Shown: piece after piece, positions 41,129-50,035 of the stretch
Numbering within the stretch: position 1 is the first letter of the stretch
How the letters are laid out: each line of letters starts with the position of its first letter
Assembly (NCBI RefSeq): GCF_021184025.1
Contig: NZ_CP036537.1
Coordinates: 3,658,001 to 3,722,000 of the forward strand
DNA from: Rhodopseudomonas boonkerdii
GTDB lineage: Bacteria; Pseudomonadota; Alphaproteobacteria; Rhizobiales; Xanthobacteraceae
Reading direction: 5' to 3'
Length of the DNA: 64,000 bases
Notes under the pieces: generated by a model
What the model was told of the DNA's origin: nothing
Database searches by the model: none
The model's input: the letters and a program-made list of their open reading frames with translations, nothing else
Position numbers and translations under genes: made by a program

Positions 41129-41147
41129 AGCGTATTTGGTTCGAACC
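41129..41147. repeat. Downstream arm of a 19-bp inverted repeat bracketing rplJ
   Basis: AGCGTATTTGGTTCGAACC on the plus strand, the exact reverse complement of 41859-41877. It lies in the 52-bp rplJ-rplL gap, ending 2 bp before the rplL ribosome-binding site in the transcript. The inner ten bases GGTTCGAACC are themselves palindromic. Confidence 0.9.
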
Positions 41148-41166
41148 AGTTTGATTGCGAAGGGCG

Positions 41167-41685
41167 TCAGGCCGCTTCGCTCTTTGAGGCATAAGCCTGA
41201 ACGACGCGCGCGACCTTGGCCGCGGGCGCAGTCGACAGCTGAGCGATCTTGGTCGCCGGCGCCACGAGGAGGCCAACGAGTTTGCCGCGCAGTTCGTCGA
41301 GGGACGGCAGCGAGGCGAGAGCCTTGACGCTGTCGACATTCAGGACGGTCTTACCCATCGAGCCGCCAAGAATGACGAACTTATCGTTCGCCTTGGCAAA
41401 TTCGACGGCAACCTTCGGTGCAGCTACCGGATCGTCCGAAGTGGCGATCACGGTCGGGCCCTTCAGCAGGGAACCGATGGCAACAACATCCGTGCCTTCA
41501 AGAGCAATTTTGGCGAGACGGTTTTTCGAGACCTTCACCGAGGCACCCGCCTGCTTCATCTGCTTACGCAGGGTCTGCATCTGGGCAACGGTGAGGCCGG
41601 AATAATGGGCAACGATCGCAACGCCGGTGGTCTTGAAGACCCCATTCAGCGATTCGACCGCGTCCTTCTTTGCCGCTCTTTCCAC
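41167..41685 (-). CDS. rplJ: 50S ribosomal protein L10
   Basis: 172 aa, starting at a GTG (41683-41685; [20 protein letters not shown]) with GGAGAG 8 nt upstream. uL10 core [31 protein letters not shown] N-terminal domain and a C-terminal helix ([13 protein letters not shown]) that binds L7/L12 dimers. In bacteria L10-L12 represses its own leader mRNA; the leader here can fold alternatively around the ribosome-binding site. Confidence 0.97.
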   Translation of the reverse strand: MERAAKKDAVESLNGVFKTTGVAIVAHYSGLTVAQMQTLRKQMKQAGASVKVSKNRLAKIALEGTDVVAIGSLLKGPTVIATSDDPVAAPKVAVEFAKANDKFVILGGSMGKTVLNVDSVKALASLPSLDELRGKLVGLLVAPATKIAQLSTAPAAKVARVVQAYASKSEAA

Positions 41686-41790
41686 AGCAAGCTCTCTCCG
41701 GTTGGCGGCCTCTAGCTTGATGAAGCCGCCGGTTGATATCCAACCGCCCCACCTGAGATGACCTTGAGACTTGAGTCTCCAGACACGCCG
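41686..41790 (-). promoter_or_regulatory. Putative L10 leader with competing stems around the ribosome-binding site
   Basis: In the transcript, GGTTGGATATCAACC can fold on itself, or its GGTTGG can pair with CCAACC directly before the GGAGAG ribosome-binding site; GGCGGC and GCCGCC flank the same segment. Mutually exclusive stems of this sort fit autoregulation by L10, as known in other bacteria. The actual L10-binding fold was not modelled. Confidence 0.4.
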
Positions 41791-42246
41791 GGCGAGACGA
41801 TCATGATAGCCTGCCCTCCCGAACCTGAGCTGCGAGCAGCCAAAGCGCGGGGTGTCGAGGTTCGAACCAAATACGCTGTCAGCCGCATGGCGGCGTTAAG
41901 CGGAGTCAGTCTTCACCCATCTATGCTGGCTTGAGGATTAAGCCGTTGATCAAACGAATGTTTGTCGCTGGCGCCAGCAGTCTCGGACAGGATTCGAGAT
42001 CATTGATCGGCCACGATCAGCCGGTCATTGACCCCTGTCCGCTTTCGTCAAAACCGGGCCGCGGCTCCCGTGCCCTTCGAGCGATCCGTGCGGATGGCCT
42101 GAAAGGAATGGTCTCCTAGATACCGGTTTGTCGGAATGCGAACACGGACGCGCCAGCGCAAGCCAGCCCATCCGGAAGCGGCTGTTTAACGAGTCTTTCC
42201 CGGCTTGCCAAGGGGGAAGTGCCGGACTGGCATCATTTTTGCCGGG
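41791..42246. other. Non-coding stretch between the cytochrome gene and rplJ leader
   Basis: No gene with convincing start and codon use. It holds the upstream arm of the 19-bp inverted repeat (41859-41877). TTGACG occurs at 42048-42053 (minus strand) but no good -10 sits 16-18 bp further on, so the rplJ promoter was not pinned down. Confidence 0.5.
41859..41877. repeat. Upstream arm of the 19-bp inverted repeat bracketing rplJ
   Basis: GGTTCGAACCAAATACGCT, perfectly complementary to 41129-41147, and 173 bp upstream of the rplJ start. If both arms are in one transcript they can pair over about 710 nt, looping out the whole rplJ coding region. Confidence 0.9.
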
Positions 42247-42250
42247 GAAC

Positions 42251-42280
42251 CTGCGGCAGCGCAGCCAGGCGCTGCCGCAG
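42251..42280 (-). terminator. Hairpin after the cytochrome gene
   Basis: Perfect 11-bp stem CTGCGGCAGCG (42251-42261) / CGCTGCCGCAG (42270-42280) with an 8-nt loop, 11 bp past the cytochrome stop. No T-run directly follows, so termination is plausible but not certain. Confidence 0.45.
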
Positions 42281-42291
42281 TCGCTTCCGCC

Positions 42292-42936
42292 CTACCCCTT
42301 CGGGCAAGCCGCGCCCGCGTCCACCCACGCCTTGATCAATTCGCCGAACTGCTTCTGCGTACCCGGCGCCGGGGTGCGGTTGCCACCGGGTTTCCAGCCC
42401 CAGCCGACCAGCTCGTCCTCCGCCATGTGATGAACCAACGCCGCAAGGTCCTTGCCGCCGTTGCGCTCCTTGTCCTTGATCTGCACGCAGATCTGACCGA
42501 GCGTCTTACCCTGCCAGGCCATCTCGGCCGGCGCCAGCGACCACTTCGCGTTGCCGGGGACATTGGCGGCGTCGAAGTTGTTTTCATGGTGGCAGGTCGT
42601 GCAAGCGAGACCGCTGGCCGCGCCCATGCCGCCCTCGCCGCGCACCACCAGCGGAATGTGCGGACGCATGCGGTCGGTCTGCGTCGGACGATCGCCGGCC
42701 GGGTGGCAATTGAGGCAGCGCGGCGACTGGATCACCTTGCCGGCCTCGTTGAAGAGCGCCACGGCGCGCTCGTTCTTGTTCTTGATCCTGGCGAAGGCCG
42801 AGACTGGCTGCAGCGTTTTCGGATTGCTGACCGCTGCATCGGCCTCGTTCGTGCCAAACTGCGCGACGGAAAGAATCCCAGCAGACATTCCGCCGGCGAC
42901 CAGCGCCAGCAGTGCGTATTTCACGATCTGCTTCAT
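42292..42936 (-). CDS. Diheme cytochrome c, electron acceptor of a molybdenum hydroxylase
   Basis: 214 aa with an N-terminal hydrophobic signal/anchor (residues 6-26). Two heme-attachment sites: CLNCH (74-78) and CTTCH (112-116, followed by a second His). The start overlaps the molybdopterin-subunit stop by 4 bp (ATGA). In isoquinoline 1-oxidoreductase and similar periplasmic aldehyde oxidases, such a cytochrome subunit passes electrons from the 2Fe-2S subunit to the respiratory chain. Confidence 0.88.
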   Translation of the reverse strand: MKQIVKYALLALVAGGMSAGILSVAQFGTNEADAAVSNPKTLQPVSAFARIKNKNERAVALFNEAGKVIQSPRCLNCHPAGDRPTQTDRMRPHIPLVVRGEGGMGAASGLACTTCHHENNFDAANVPGNAKWSLAPAEMAWQGKTLGQICVQIKDKERNGGKDLAALVHHMAEDELVGWGWKPGGNRTPAPGTQKQFGELIKAWVDAGAACPKG

Positions 42937-45098
42937 GCCGCGGCTCCCGGCACGATTGGCAGTTGCCGTGGACGTCCCACACCGAGCTTCGCCATCGCAT
43001 TGGCGACAGCGGGCCCGAGCGGCGGCACACCGGGCTCACCGACGCCCGTCGGCTTCTCGGTGGACTTCACGATCACCACCTCGACCTCCGGCATCTCGTT
43101 GATGCGCAGTGAGCGATAGGTGTCGAAATTGCCGGCTACCGGCGCACCGGCATCGAGTGTCTGCTCGGCATAGAGGATGTGGCCGAGCGCAAAGCCGATG
43201 CCACCTTCCATCTGCGCGCGGATGATGTCGGGATTGACGGCCACGCCGCAGTCCACCGCACACCAGACCTTGTGCACCTTCGGCCCTTCTTCGGTCATCG
43301 ACAGTTCGACCACCTGCGCGACGAAGCTGTTGAAGCTCTCGACCACGGCGACGCCGCGGGCGCGGCCTGCCGGGACCTTGTAATTCTTCCAGTCGGCGAG
43401 TTCGGCCACAGCCTTCAGCACGCCGGCATGACGCGGCTTCTTGCCGAGCAGTTCGAGCCGGCCTTCGACAGGGTCCTTGCCTGCGGCTTCAAGCAGTTCA
43501 TCGACAAACGCTTCGACCGCATAGCCGGTGTGAGTGTGCCCCACCGAGCGCCACCACAGCACGGGGACGCCGACATCGACCTGATGCATGTCGCAGCGGA
43601 AGTTGGCGACCTCATAGGGAATGTCGTTGGAGCCTTCGTAGGATGTCGGATCGAGCCCGTCCTTGAACATCACGGCCTCAAAAAACGAGCCCTTCATGAT
43701 CGACTGCGAAACGATCGTATCGCTCCACGCCTCGATCTTGCCGTCGCGCACGGCGCCGCGCATGCGATGGACACTGTAAGGCCGATAGTAACCACCGCGC
43801 ATATCGTCCTCGCGGGTCCAGACCAGCTTGATCGGCTTGCCCGGCCCGATCGCCTTGGCGACTTCGGCCATCTCGATCGCCTGATGCGTGGATTGCTGCG
43901 CGCGGCGCCCAAAACTGCCGCCAGCCAGAACCACGTCGATCTTGATCTTGTCCACCGGCAAGCCGAACGCCTTCGAGAAAGCCATGTGGTCGGGCGTCGG
44001 GAACTGGCAGCCATAGCGCGCATAGACGCTTTGACCGTCCCACTTCAGATAGCCGTTGAGCGGCTCCATGGCGGCATGGGCGAGATAGGGAAAGACATAT
44101 TCGGTTTCGATCACGCGGCCGCCTTTGGCAATCGCCTCCTCGAACTTGCCTTCGGCACGCACCAGCTTGCCCGGCGTTTTCGACAACGTGCGAAACTGCT
44201 GCAGCAATTCGGCGCTGCCGCGCTTCTCGGCCTTGCTGTCGTCCCACACGATCTTCAGCGCCTCGCGCCCCATCTTCGCCGGCCAGAAACCTTTGGCATA
44301 GACGGCAACGCCGGTCGGCACCTGCTTCACATCGACCACGCCCGGCACGGCTTTCGCCGCCGTCGCATCGAACGATTTCACCGTGCCGCCGAATTTCGGC
44401 GAGCGCGCCACGACAACCGTCAGCATGTCGGGTTCGTTGATATCGAGCGTATAGAACGCCTTGCCGTCACTCTTGTCAGCGCTGTCGAGGCGCTTCACTA
44501 CGCCTTCCTTACCGATGAACTTGAAGTTCGCGGGATCTTTCAGCTTGGGATCCGCCGGCACCGGCATGGTCATCGCCTTGTCGGCGAATTCACCGAACCG
44601 GCCTTCCTTGCCGGACGCATGCTTGAGCACGCCGTTCTCGACAGTGATTTCACCGGCCGGCACCTGCCAGATATCAGCCGCCGCCGCGATCAGCATCTGC
44701 CGCGCAGCAGCGCCGACCTGCCGCATCTGCAGGTAGGCATTGGCGATGGCGGTGGAGCCGCCGGTCCCCTGCAAACCGAATGCAAGGTTCTTGTAGAGCT
44801 CCGGATTGGACGGCGCATGATCGGCGCGCATCTGCGACCAGTCGGCATCGAGCTCTTCGGCAACGAGTGTCGCAAAGCCGGTAAACGGCCCCTGCCCGAA
44901 CTCGATCTGTTTGCACAACACGGTCACCGTGCTGTCCGGCTTGATGATCAGAAACGTATTCGGCGCGATATTGACCTTCGGCTGCGCCGCAGCCTGGGCG
45001 AACAACTTGTCGGCGCGTGCTACATAGGCGCCAATGACGAGGCCGGCACCAGCCTTCAGCAGCGTGCGGCGCGACAGTTTGGTGTCGTGAACGGTCAT
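42933..45098 (-). CDS. Xanthine-dehydrogenase-family molybdopterin-binding subunit (isoquinoline 1-oxidoreductase beta-like)
   Basis: 721 aa. A twin-arginine signal (SRRTLLKAG, residues 9-17, then a hydrophobic stretch) shows export as a folded cofactor-loaded protein. The body is an aldehyde oxidase/xanthine dehydrogenase molybdopterin-binding domain of the IorB type: GQGPFTGFATLVAEELDADW, GGSFGRRAQQ, and the catalytic glutamate in TGVGEPGVPPLGPAVANAM. The small 2Fe-2S subunit has no signal and is probably carried along through Tat. Three-gene operon: 2Fe-2S subunit, this subunit (3-bp gap), cytochrome. The substrate (N-heterocycle or aldehyde) is not predictable. Confidence 0.9.
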   Translation of the reverse strand: MTVHDTKLSRRTLLKAGAGLVIGAYVARADKLFAQAAAQPKVNIAPNTFLIIKPDSTVTVLCKQIEFGQGPFTGFATLVAEELDADWSQMRADHAPSNPELYKNLAFGLQGTGGSTAIANAYLQMRQVGAAARQMLIAAAADIWQVPAGEITVENGVLKHASGKEGRFGEFADKAMTMPVPADPKLKDPANFKFIGKEGVVKRLDSADKSDGKAFYTLDINEPDMLTVVVARSPKFGGTVKSFDATAAKAVPGVVDVKQVPTGVAVYAKGFWPAKMGREALKIVWDDSKAEKRGSAELLQQFRTLSKTPGKLVRAEGKFEEAIAKGGRVIETEYVFPYLAHAAMEPLNGYLKWDGQSVYARYGCQFPTPDHMAFSKAFGLPVDKIKIDVVLAGGSFGRRAQQSTHQAIEMAEVAKAIGPGKPIKLVWTREDDMRGGYYRPYSVHRMRGAVRDGKIEAWSDTIVSQSIMKGSFFEAVMFKDGLDPTSYEGSNDIPYEVANFRCDMHQVDVGVPVLWWRSVGHTHTGYAVEAFVDELLEAAGKDPVEGRLELLGKKPRHAGVLKAVAELADWKNYKVPAGRARGVAVVESFNSFVAQVVELSMTEEGPKVHKVWCAVDCGVAVNPDIIRAQMEGGIGFALGHILYAEQTLDAGAPVAGNFDTYRSLRINEMPEVEVVIVKSTEKPTGVGEPGVPPLGPAVANAMAKLGVGRPRQLPIVPGAAA

Positions 45099-45101
45099 GG
45101 C

Positions 45102-45566
45102 TCAGCCCTCCAGCGATTTCGCGGCACTATGGATCGCAGCGCGGATGCGGACATAGGTGGCGCAACGGCAGATGTTGCCGTTCATCGCCAGATCGATGTC
45201 TTCATCGGATGGCTTCGGATTGAGACTGAGCAGGGCAGCCGCACTCATGACCTGACCGGACTGACAATAGCCGCACTGCGGCACGTCATGGGCGCCCCAT
45301 GCCGCCTGCACTGCCTTGCCCTCCTTGCTGTTCAGGCCTTCGATGGTGGTGACTTCACCCGAGCCCACGGCCGAGACGGGCATCGAGCAGGAACGGATCG
45401 GCTGGCCGTCGAGATAGACGGTACAGGCACCGCATTGCGCAACGCCGCAGCCATATTTGGTCCCGGTCAGCCCGGCGCCGTCACGAATTGCCCATAGGAG
45501 TGGGGTGTCGGGGGCGACGTCGATCTGACGCGACTCCCCGTTGATCTTGAGGGTGAACGCAGCCAT
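45102..45566 (-). CDS. 2Fe-2S subunit of the molybdenum hydroxylase (isoquinoline 1-oxidoreductase alpha-like)
   Basis: 154 aa. Plant-type 2Fe-2S cluster ligands Cys40, Cys45, Cys48 and Cys60 ([10 protein letters not shown]...SC) in the N-terminal half, second cluster ligands Cys98, Cys101 (CGYC) and Cys133, Cys135 (CRC) in the C-terminal four-helix domain. It relays electrons from molybdopterin to the cytochrome. First gene of its operon. Confidence 0.92.
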   Translation of the reverse strand: MAAFTLKINGESRQIDVAPDTPLLWAIRDGAGLTGTKYGCGVAQCGACTVYLDGQPIRSCSMPVSAVGSGEVTTIEGLNSKEGKAVQAAWGAHDVPQCGYCQSGQVMSAAALLSLNPKPSDEDIDLAMNGNICRCATYVRIRAAIHSAAKSLEG

Positions 45567-45720
45567 CGCTGTTGTCCTGTGTCGTCGAATGTACGCCTAC
45601 ATTCGAGTGGTTCTAATTCGAACCCGACACATACAACCGCATTACGGAAGCCAGAACTCAATTATTTTTGTACCGCCCGGGAACGAAAGTCTCTTGCGCG
45701 CGTTCCCGCGGCCCTTTTGG

Positions 45721-45747
45721 CGCAACGGGGAAGCGCCGCCCGTTGCG
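45721..45747 (-). terminator. Hairpin after the binding-protein gene
   Basis: CGCAACGGG (45721-45729) pairs with CCCGTTGCG (45739-45747), 9-nt loop, 6 bp past the stop of the binding-protein gene. No clear T-run, so this is only a likely terminator. Confidence 0.4.
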
Positions 45748-45753
45748 TTGCGC

Positions 45754-46968
45754 TTACTTCAGCAGAGGACATTCGCTTTGAGCCGCCGGCCTGAAAGCGT
45801 CCTCACCGGGGACAGATGACAGATATTTGTAATAGTCCCACGGCGCTCGGGACTCCGATGGCGATTTAACCTGAAACAAGTGCATGTCGCGCAACACGCG
45901 GCCGTCCTTCCGGATTTTGACGTCCTTGCTCATGAAGTCATTGACCGGCATCGAACGCATGGCGTCGGCCACGGCCGGTCCGGCGATTGATCCGGCCGCC
46001 TTCACCGACTTCAGATAGTGCGTCACCGCGCTGTAGACGCCGGCCTGATTCATGTTCGGCTTTTTCTTCGCCGCAGCCTCGAATCGCCGCGAAAAATCGC
46101 GGGTCGCATCATCCATGTCCCAATAAAATGCCTCGGCGATGATAATCCCCTGAGATGCCTTGAGGCCCAGGCCATGAACGGTATTGATGAGAAGAAGCAG
46201 ACCTCCGATACGCTGCCCCCCCTCGACGATCCCGAATTCGCCCGCCTGCTTGATCGTGTTCAAGGCGTCGTCGCCGGAATTGGCGAGCCCGATGATCTTC
46301 GCTCCGGATCCCTGCGCCTGCAGAAGGAACGAGGAGAAGTCCGCTGTCCCGAGCGGATGCCTCACGCGGCCCAGCACCTTTCCGCCCAATGCCTCAATCG
46401 CCGTCGATGCGTCCCGCTCGAGCGCATGGCCGAACGCATAATTGCTGGTGATGAAGAACCAGGTATCCGCTCCCGATTTCGCCATCGCCCGCGGCAGCGT
46501 ATTGGCAAGCGCATAAGTGTCGTAGGTCCAGTGAAAGCCGAACGGTGAACAGGCTTTCCCCGTCAGATCCGACGTCGCCGGGCCGGAAAACATCGCGATC
46601 TTCTGCTTGTCCTTCACAATGTCCTGAATGACCAATGCAGCGGCGGATGTCCCGCCATCGACGATTGCGCTGACGTCGTCCACGTCGATCCATCGGCGCG
46701 TCACAGCTGCTGCGATGTCGGTCTTGTTCTGGTGATCGGCGGAGAGAAGCTCGATACGGCGCCCGAGAACGCTGCCGCCGAAGTCCTCGATCGCAAGGCG
46801 CGCAGCGATCACAGATCCCAACCCGGTTACGTCCGCCGTACTTCCCGACTGATCGTTCAGGACAGCGATGCGAAGGGGCGCCTCTTCGGCATGAATGCCA
46901 CCCGACATCTCGAGCAGCAACAGAAGCGGAAGCGCAAATCGCAGCAACGGAGACCTTGACCTCAGCAT
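45754..46968 (-). CDS. Branched-chain-amino-acid-type ABC transporter substrate-binding protein
   Basis: 404 aa, LivJ-type periplasmic binding protein. Signal peptide from MLRSRSPLLRFALPLLLLLEMSGGIHA, cleavage before EEAPLRIAVLND. Typical segments are the opening IAVLNDQSGSTADVTG, the SADHQNKTDIAA loop and FFITSNYAFGHALERDA. ATG at 46966-46968 is chosen because it begins the signal peptide. No permease or ATPase gene is nearby, so it is an orphan or serves a distant transporter. Divergent from an AraC regulator, which may control it. Confidence 0.9.
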   Translation of the reverse strand: MLRSRSPLLRFALPLLLLLEMSGGIHAEEAPLRIAVLNDQSGSTADVTGLGSVIAARLAIEDFGGSVLGRRIELLSADHQNKTDIAAAVTRRWIDVDDVSAIVDGGTSAAALVIQDIVKDKQKIAMFSGPATSDLTGKACSPFGFHWTYDTYALANTLPRAMAKSGADTWFFITSNYAFGHALERDASTAIEALGGKVLGRVRHPLGTADFSSFLLQAQGSGAKIIGLANSGDDALNTIKQAGEFGIVEGGQRIGGLLLLINTVHGLGLKASQGIIIAEAFYWDMDDATRDFSRRFEAAAKKKPNMNQAGVYSAVTHYLKSVKAAGSIAGPAVADAMRSMPVNDFMSKDVKIRKDGRVLRDMHLFQVKSPSESRAPWDYYKYLSSVPGEDAFRPAAQSECPLLK

Positions 46969-47231
46969 TCCATCATTCCCTCGATGAACATCGTTGTTCT
47001 GCCCTCGCCTGTCGATCGCCGGGCGATGCGCGTGGCGCATCGATCGAGCGGCTTCCACCTGCGAGGACGTGAGACGGGTGACCGCACGACGAGCGGCCGG
47101 ATGCATAGGTGACAAAACAGATGTCCAGAAGCTTGAACGTTATTGGATAATTCTGCACAGTTGGACGCCATGCCATTCAAAGCGGCACGCTGCGCTTGCA
47201 TCCGCTGCGACCGAGGTCTTAAGCTCCGCGC

Positions 47232-48098
47232 ATGCCAATCCAGGACTCCATCCCTCGCGGTTTGAAGCTGAACGATCTCGGTGGCATTGAAGTGGTCGCC
47301 GGACGCTATCGCGACCATGTTCTGCCCCGCCACAGCCACGACGGGCTGATGCTATCGCTCTTGGGAGACGGCGTGCAGAGACTGCACTATCGCGGCGTAA
47401 CGCATGCGGCCGATGCGGGAAAGATCGTTGCCGTCCCGCCGAACGAAGTGCACGCGGCAGAGCCCGGGATCGAAGATGGGTGGTACTACCACACAATCAC
47501 CATTCCGTCGATCTTGCTCGAACAACACCACCCCGGCGGATCGCGCTTTCTCTGCGATACGATCATCTCGGACGAGCGCACGAGGCAAACGCTTCAGCTT
47601 CTGTTTCGCAGCTTCAACGGGCCATCCGCGCTGCGACAGGAGGAAGCCCTGCTGGCCGTGCTGGACGACTTTCTGACACGCCACGCGCGTCTTCCGCAGC
47701 AATCGTCGTATAAGCCGACCGAACTGCGCGCAGTCGAGATATGCAAGGCCTATCTCGCTGCGCATCTCGACCGCAATGTGACACTGAACGATCTTGTGGA
47801 AGCCGCGCGCATCGACCGTTTTCTGCTTGTTCGCTGCTTCACGCATATCGTCGGCATCCCTCCGCATGCGTGGCATATGCAAAGACGCCTTCATAAGAGC
47901 CTCGAGCTGCTCTCCAAGGGGCAATGCGTCGCGGATGTCGCCTCCGCCACCGGTTTCGCCGATCAAGCGCATCTGACACGCGCATTCAAGCGCGTGACCG
48001 GGATCACTCCCGGTCGATACCGGAAGGATCACATCGGCCTTCAGTCACAGCGGGCGACCAACCAGTCGCACTTTGCTTGGCCGCTCTACGGACTGTGA
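47232..48098 (+). CDS. AraC family transcriptional regulator
   Basis: 288 aa. N-terminal cupin sensor (PRHSHDGLMLSLLGDGVQRL, with GKIVAVPPNEVHA) and a C-terminal double helix-turn-helix: VTLNDLVEAARIDRFLLVRC and GQCVADVASATGFADQAHLT, ending RAFKRVTGITPGRYRKD. Divergent from the binding-protein gene (263-bp gap) and convergent with the UGSC-type gene. The inducer is unknown. Confidence 0.92.
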   Translation: MPIQDSIPRGLKLNDLGGIEVVAGRYRDHVLPRHSHDGLMLSLLGDGVQRLHYRGVTHAADAGKIVAVPPNEVHAAEPGIEDGWYYHTITIPSILLEQHHPGGSRFLCDTIISDERTRQTLQLLFRSFNGPSALRQEEALLAVLDDFLTRHARLPQQSSYKPTELRAVEICKAYLAAHLDRNVTLNDLVEAARIDRFLLVRCFTHIVGIPPHAWHMQRRLHKSLELLSKGQCVADVASATGFADQAHLTRAFKRVTGITPGRYRKDHIGLQSQRATNQSHFAWPLYGL

Positions 48099-48147
48099 GA
48101 CATCGGCTATGGCAGAAGCGCCGTATCGATGACGCCGAACGGCCCCG

Positions 48148-49851
48148 TCATGCAATCCGGATCGCGCGGCTGGTCGGAAATCCGTGGAGACCATTGCTTC
48201 CAAATGCCATCGCATTCGACCGATAGGGATCGCCCGATACGACGATGAGGATGTCCTCGGCCCGCGCGACGATCGGCACCAGACGGTTGGGATCGTCGCT
48301 TTCGGCAAAATGAGCAGCCGCGAGACCGTCCTCATGGAGCTGCACAAGGCTCCTGCGTCCCGGAACAGTGTTGGACCACTTGCCGATATAGGTTTCGAAC
48401 TTCCACGCCGGAATCCGGGCGTGTCGATAGAGCCGTTCCCGAAGATCCTCGATGGAGCTGCCGGCCTTCGCCAGGGTTTTTGCGACCATGGGGCTTATTG
48501 CCAGCAGCGGACGAGAGGTGCCGGGCGCAAGACCGGCGGTAAAGCAGAGCTCCCAACAACTCTGGCGGATCAGACCGTCAGCGAGATAGAGCGAAATGTC
48601 CTCGGGATCACGGCCATAGATCGATCCCACCACCGTATCTCCGGTAAACCGGCCGACGGTCACCGCATTGGTGCCTTTCACAAAACCCTGGCGTTCGGCG
48701 AATGTCGTCCACCCCAGTTTTTCGACTTCGGCCTCGTGCTCGGCCAGCACCACGCGCGCGGAATGTCCGAATGTGCACTTGTCGCCTTCGCCCGGACGTA
48801 GGCCGACCACGTTACGAAGAAACAGCCGCAAGAAACGCCCGACGGTAGTGTTGGCCCGCGTCCCCTCGCGCATGGCGCCGTTCGCACAGTTGAAGCCGAG
48901 GGAGCCGATGAGCAGTCCGCTGAGCACGATCAAGGGATCGCCCCCCGTGGTGTCGCCACTATGTTCGACGCCATATGCGGGGCTGGCCATGACTTCGGCG
49001 ATCGCCACCAGGACCGGCATGTAAGCCGGGGCGCATCCGGCCATGACCCCATTCACCGCCACGTTCCGGACGGTGACGGCGGCCCCCGATGGCTGCACGC
49101 AACCGATGATGCGATCCGGCGGATCCGCCGCACAAGCCAGGAACTGGTCCACCGCTTCCCTGGTCGGCGGGACGATCGGCAAACCGTCGGACCATCCCCT
49201 GTCGTGATAGATCTCGTTGATCTCGAAGAAGTCGCCGGTCGCCACGATGGCCGATGGCGCGTACACTTTGGCTGCGCGCCCTTGCGGCGCTGGCGGCCTT
49301 GTCAGGCACGCAGTCACCGCCTGCGCGGTGTGTGTCATCACCATGTCGTGCAGCTCGTCGTCGCTCAGACTGTCGACATATCCCGGCATTTCCACCACCG
49401 GGAGCCAGGCACAGCCGAGCCCCGGCGACACCGCGCGCGCCTGCCCCGCAAATCCCTCGCATACGAGCGATGCCGTCGGGATACCTGCCCTTTCGATCGC
49501 CGCGCTGGCTCTGATGACTGCGGGCGTGCAGGCGCCGCAGCAGCCGATCCCCGAGATGACGACATCCACACCATGTTCAGCAAGCCTGGCCGGCAATTCG
49601 GCAAGCACCTGGTGATCGTGAGCACCAAGTGTGTTGCCGAACTTCTCGAAGCCGACGAACGTCGCGTCGGGAAAAGTCTTGCCGAGAGATTCCTGAAGCA
49701 GCGCAAAGATCTCATCGCCGCGAAACAGATAGTCCCACACGAATCCGATACGACATCCTGCAAGACTTGCGGGTCGCTCGGCCGGCGAGAACGTCGGGAC
49801 ACACGGTTCGCCGCCTGGCCATACGGTGTGATAAAGCACAGTTGTCGCCAT
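48148..49851 (-). CDS. UGSC-type (cysteine form) protein fused to an unfamiliar C-terminal domain
   Basis: 567 aa from the ATG at 49849-49851; an in-frame TTG eleven codons upstream is less likely. Residues about 30-200 resemble the UGSC family, whose members carry a Sec/Cys-Gly-Ser-Cys redox motif; here it reads GIGCCGACTPAV with the CGAC at 105-108, so both redox positions are cysteine. Residues about 210-567 form a second domain that I do not recognise, with DRGWSDGLPIVPPTREAV, AVNGVMAGCAPAYMPVLVAI and GFNCANGAMREGTRANTTVG. A thiol-redox or transferase role is inference only. No signal peptide. Confidence 0.75.
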   Translation of the reverse strand: MATTVLYHTVWPGGEPCVPTFSPAERPASLAGCRIGFVWDYLFRGDEIFALLQESLGKTFPDATFVGFEKFGNTLGAHDHQVLAELPARLAEHGVDVVISGIGCCGACTPAVIRASAAIERAGIPTASLVCEGFAGQARAVSPGLGCAWLPVVEMPGYVDSLSDDELHDMVMTHTAQAVTACLTRPPAPQGRAAKVYAPSAIVATGDFFEINEIYHDRGWSDGLPIVPPTREAVDQFLACAADPPDRIIGCVQPSGAAVTVRNVAVNGVMAGCAPAYMPVLVAIAEVMASPAYGVEHSGDTTGGDPLIVLSGLLIGSLGFNCANGAMREGTRANTTVGRFLRLFLRNVVGLRPGEGDKCTFGHSARVVLAEHEAEVEKLGWTTFAERQGFVKGTNAVTVGRFTGDTVVGSIYGRDPEDISLYLADGLIRQSCWELCFTAGLAPGTSRPLLAISPMVAKTLAKAGSSIEDLRERLYRHARIPAWKFETYIGKWSNTVPGRRSLVQLHEDGLAAAHFAESDDPNRLVPIVARAEDILIVVSGDPYRSNAMAFGSNGLHGFPTSRAIRIA

Positions 49852-50035
49852 CCGATGTTTTTCCTTGCTCGACAGAACTTGCAAGGATCATGGGGGCGAA
49901 CGTCGCCTGCGTATTGAACGATCTTGGATAATCCGGCCCGGAATCGGACCTTGGGGTGGCAGGAGCGAGGCCGACCGACGCATACGAATGGGAACGAGAT
50001 GACGGGACCGCGCGACGCGTAATCCGGATGACGCG

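Noticed and set aside
41859..41877. GGTTCGAACC considered as a tRNA T-arm
   Set aside because: No acceptor, D or anticodon stems around either copy; explained better as part of the 19-bp inverted repeat.
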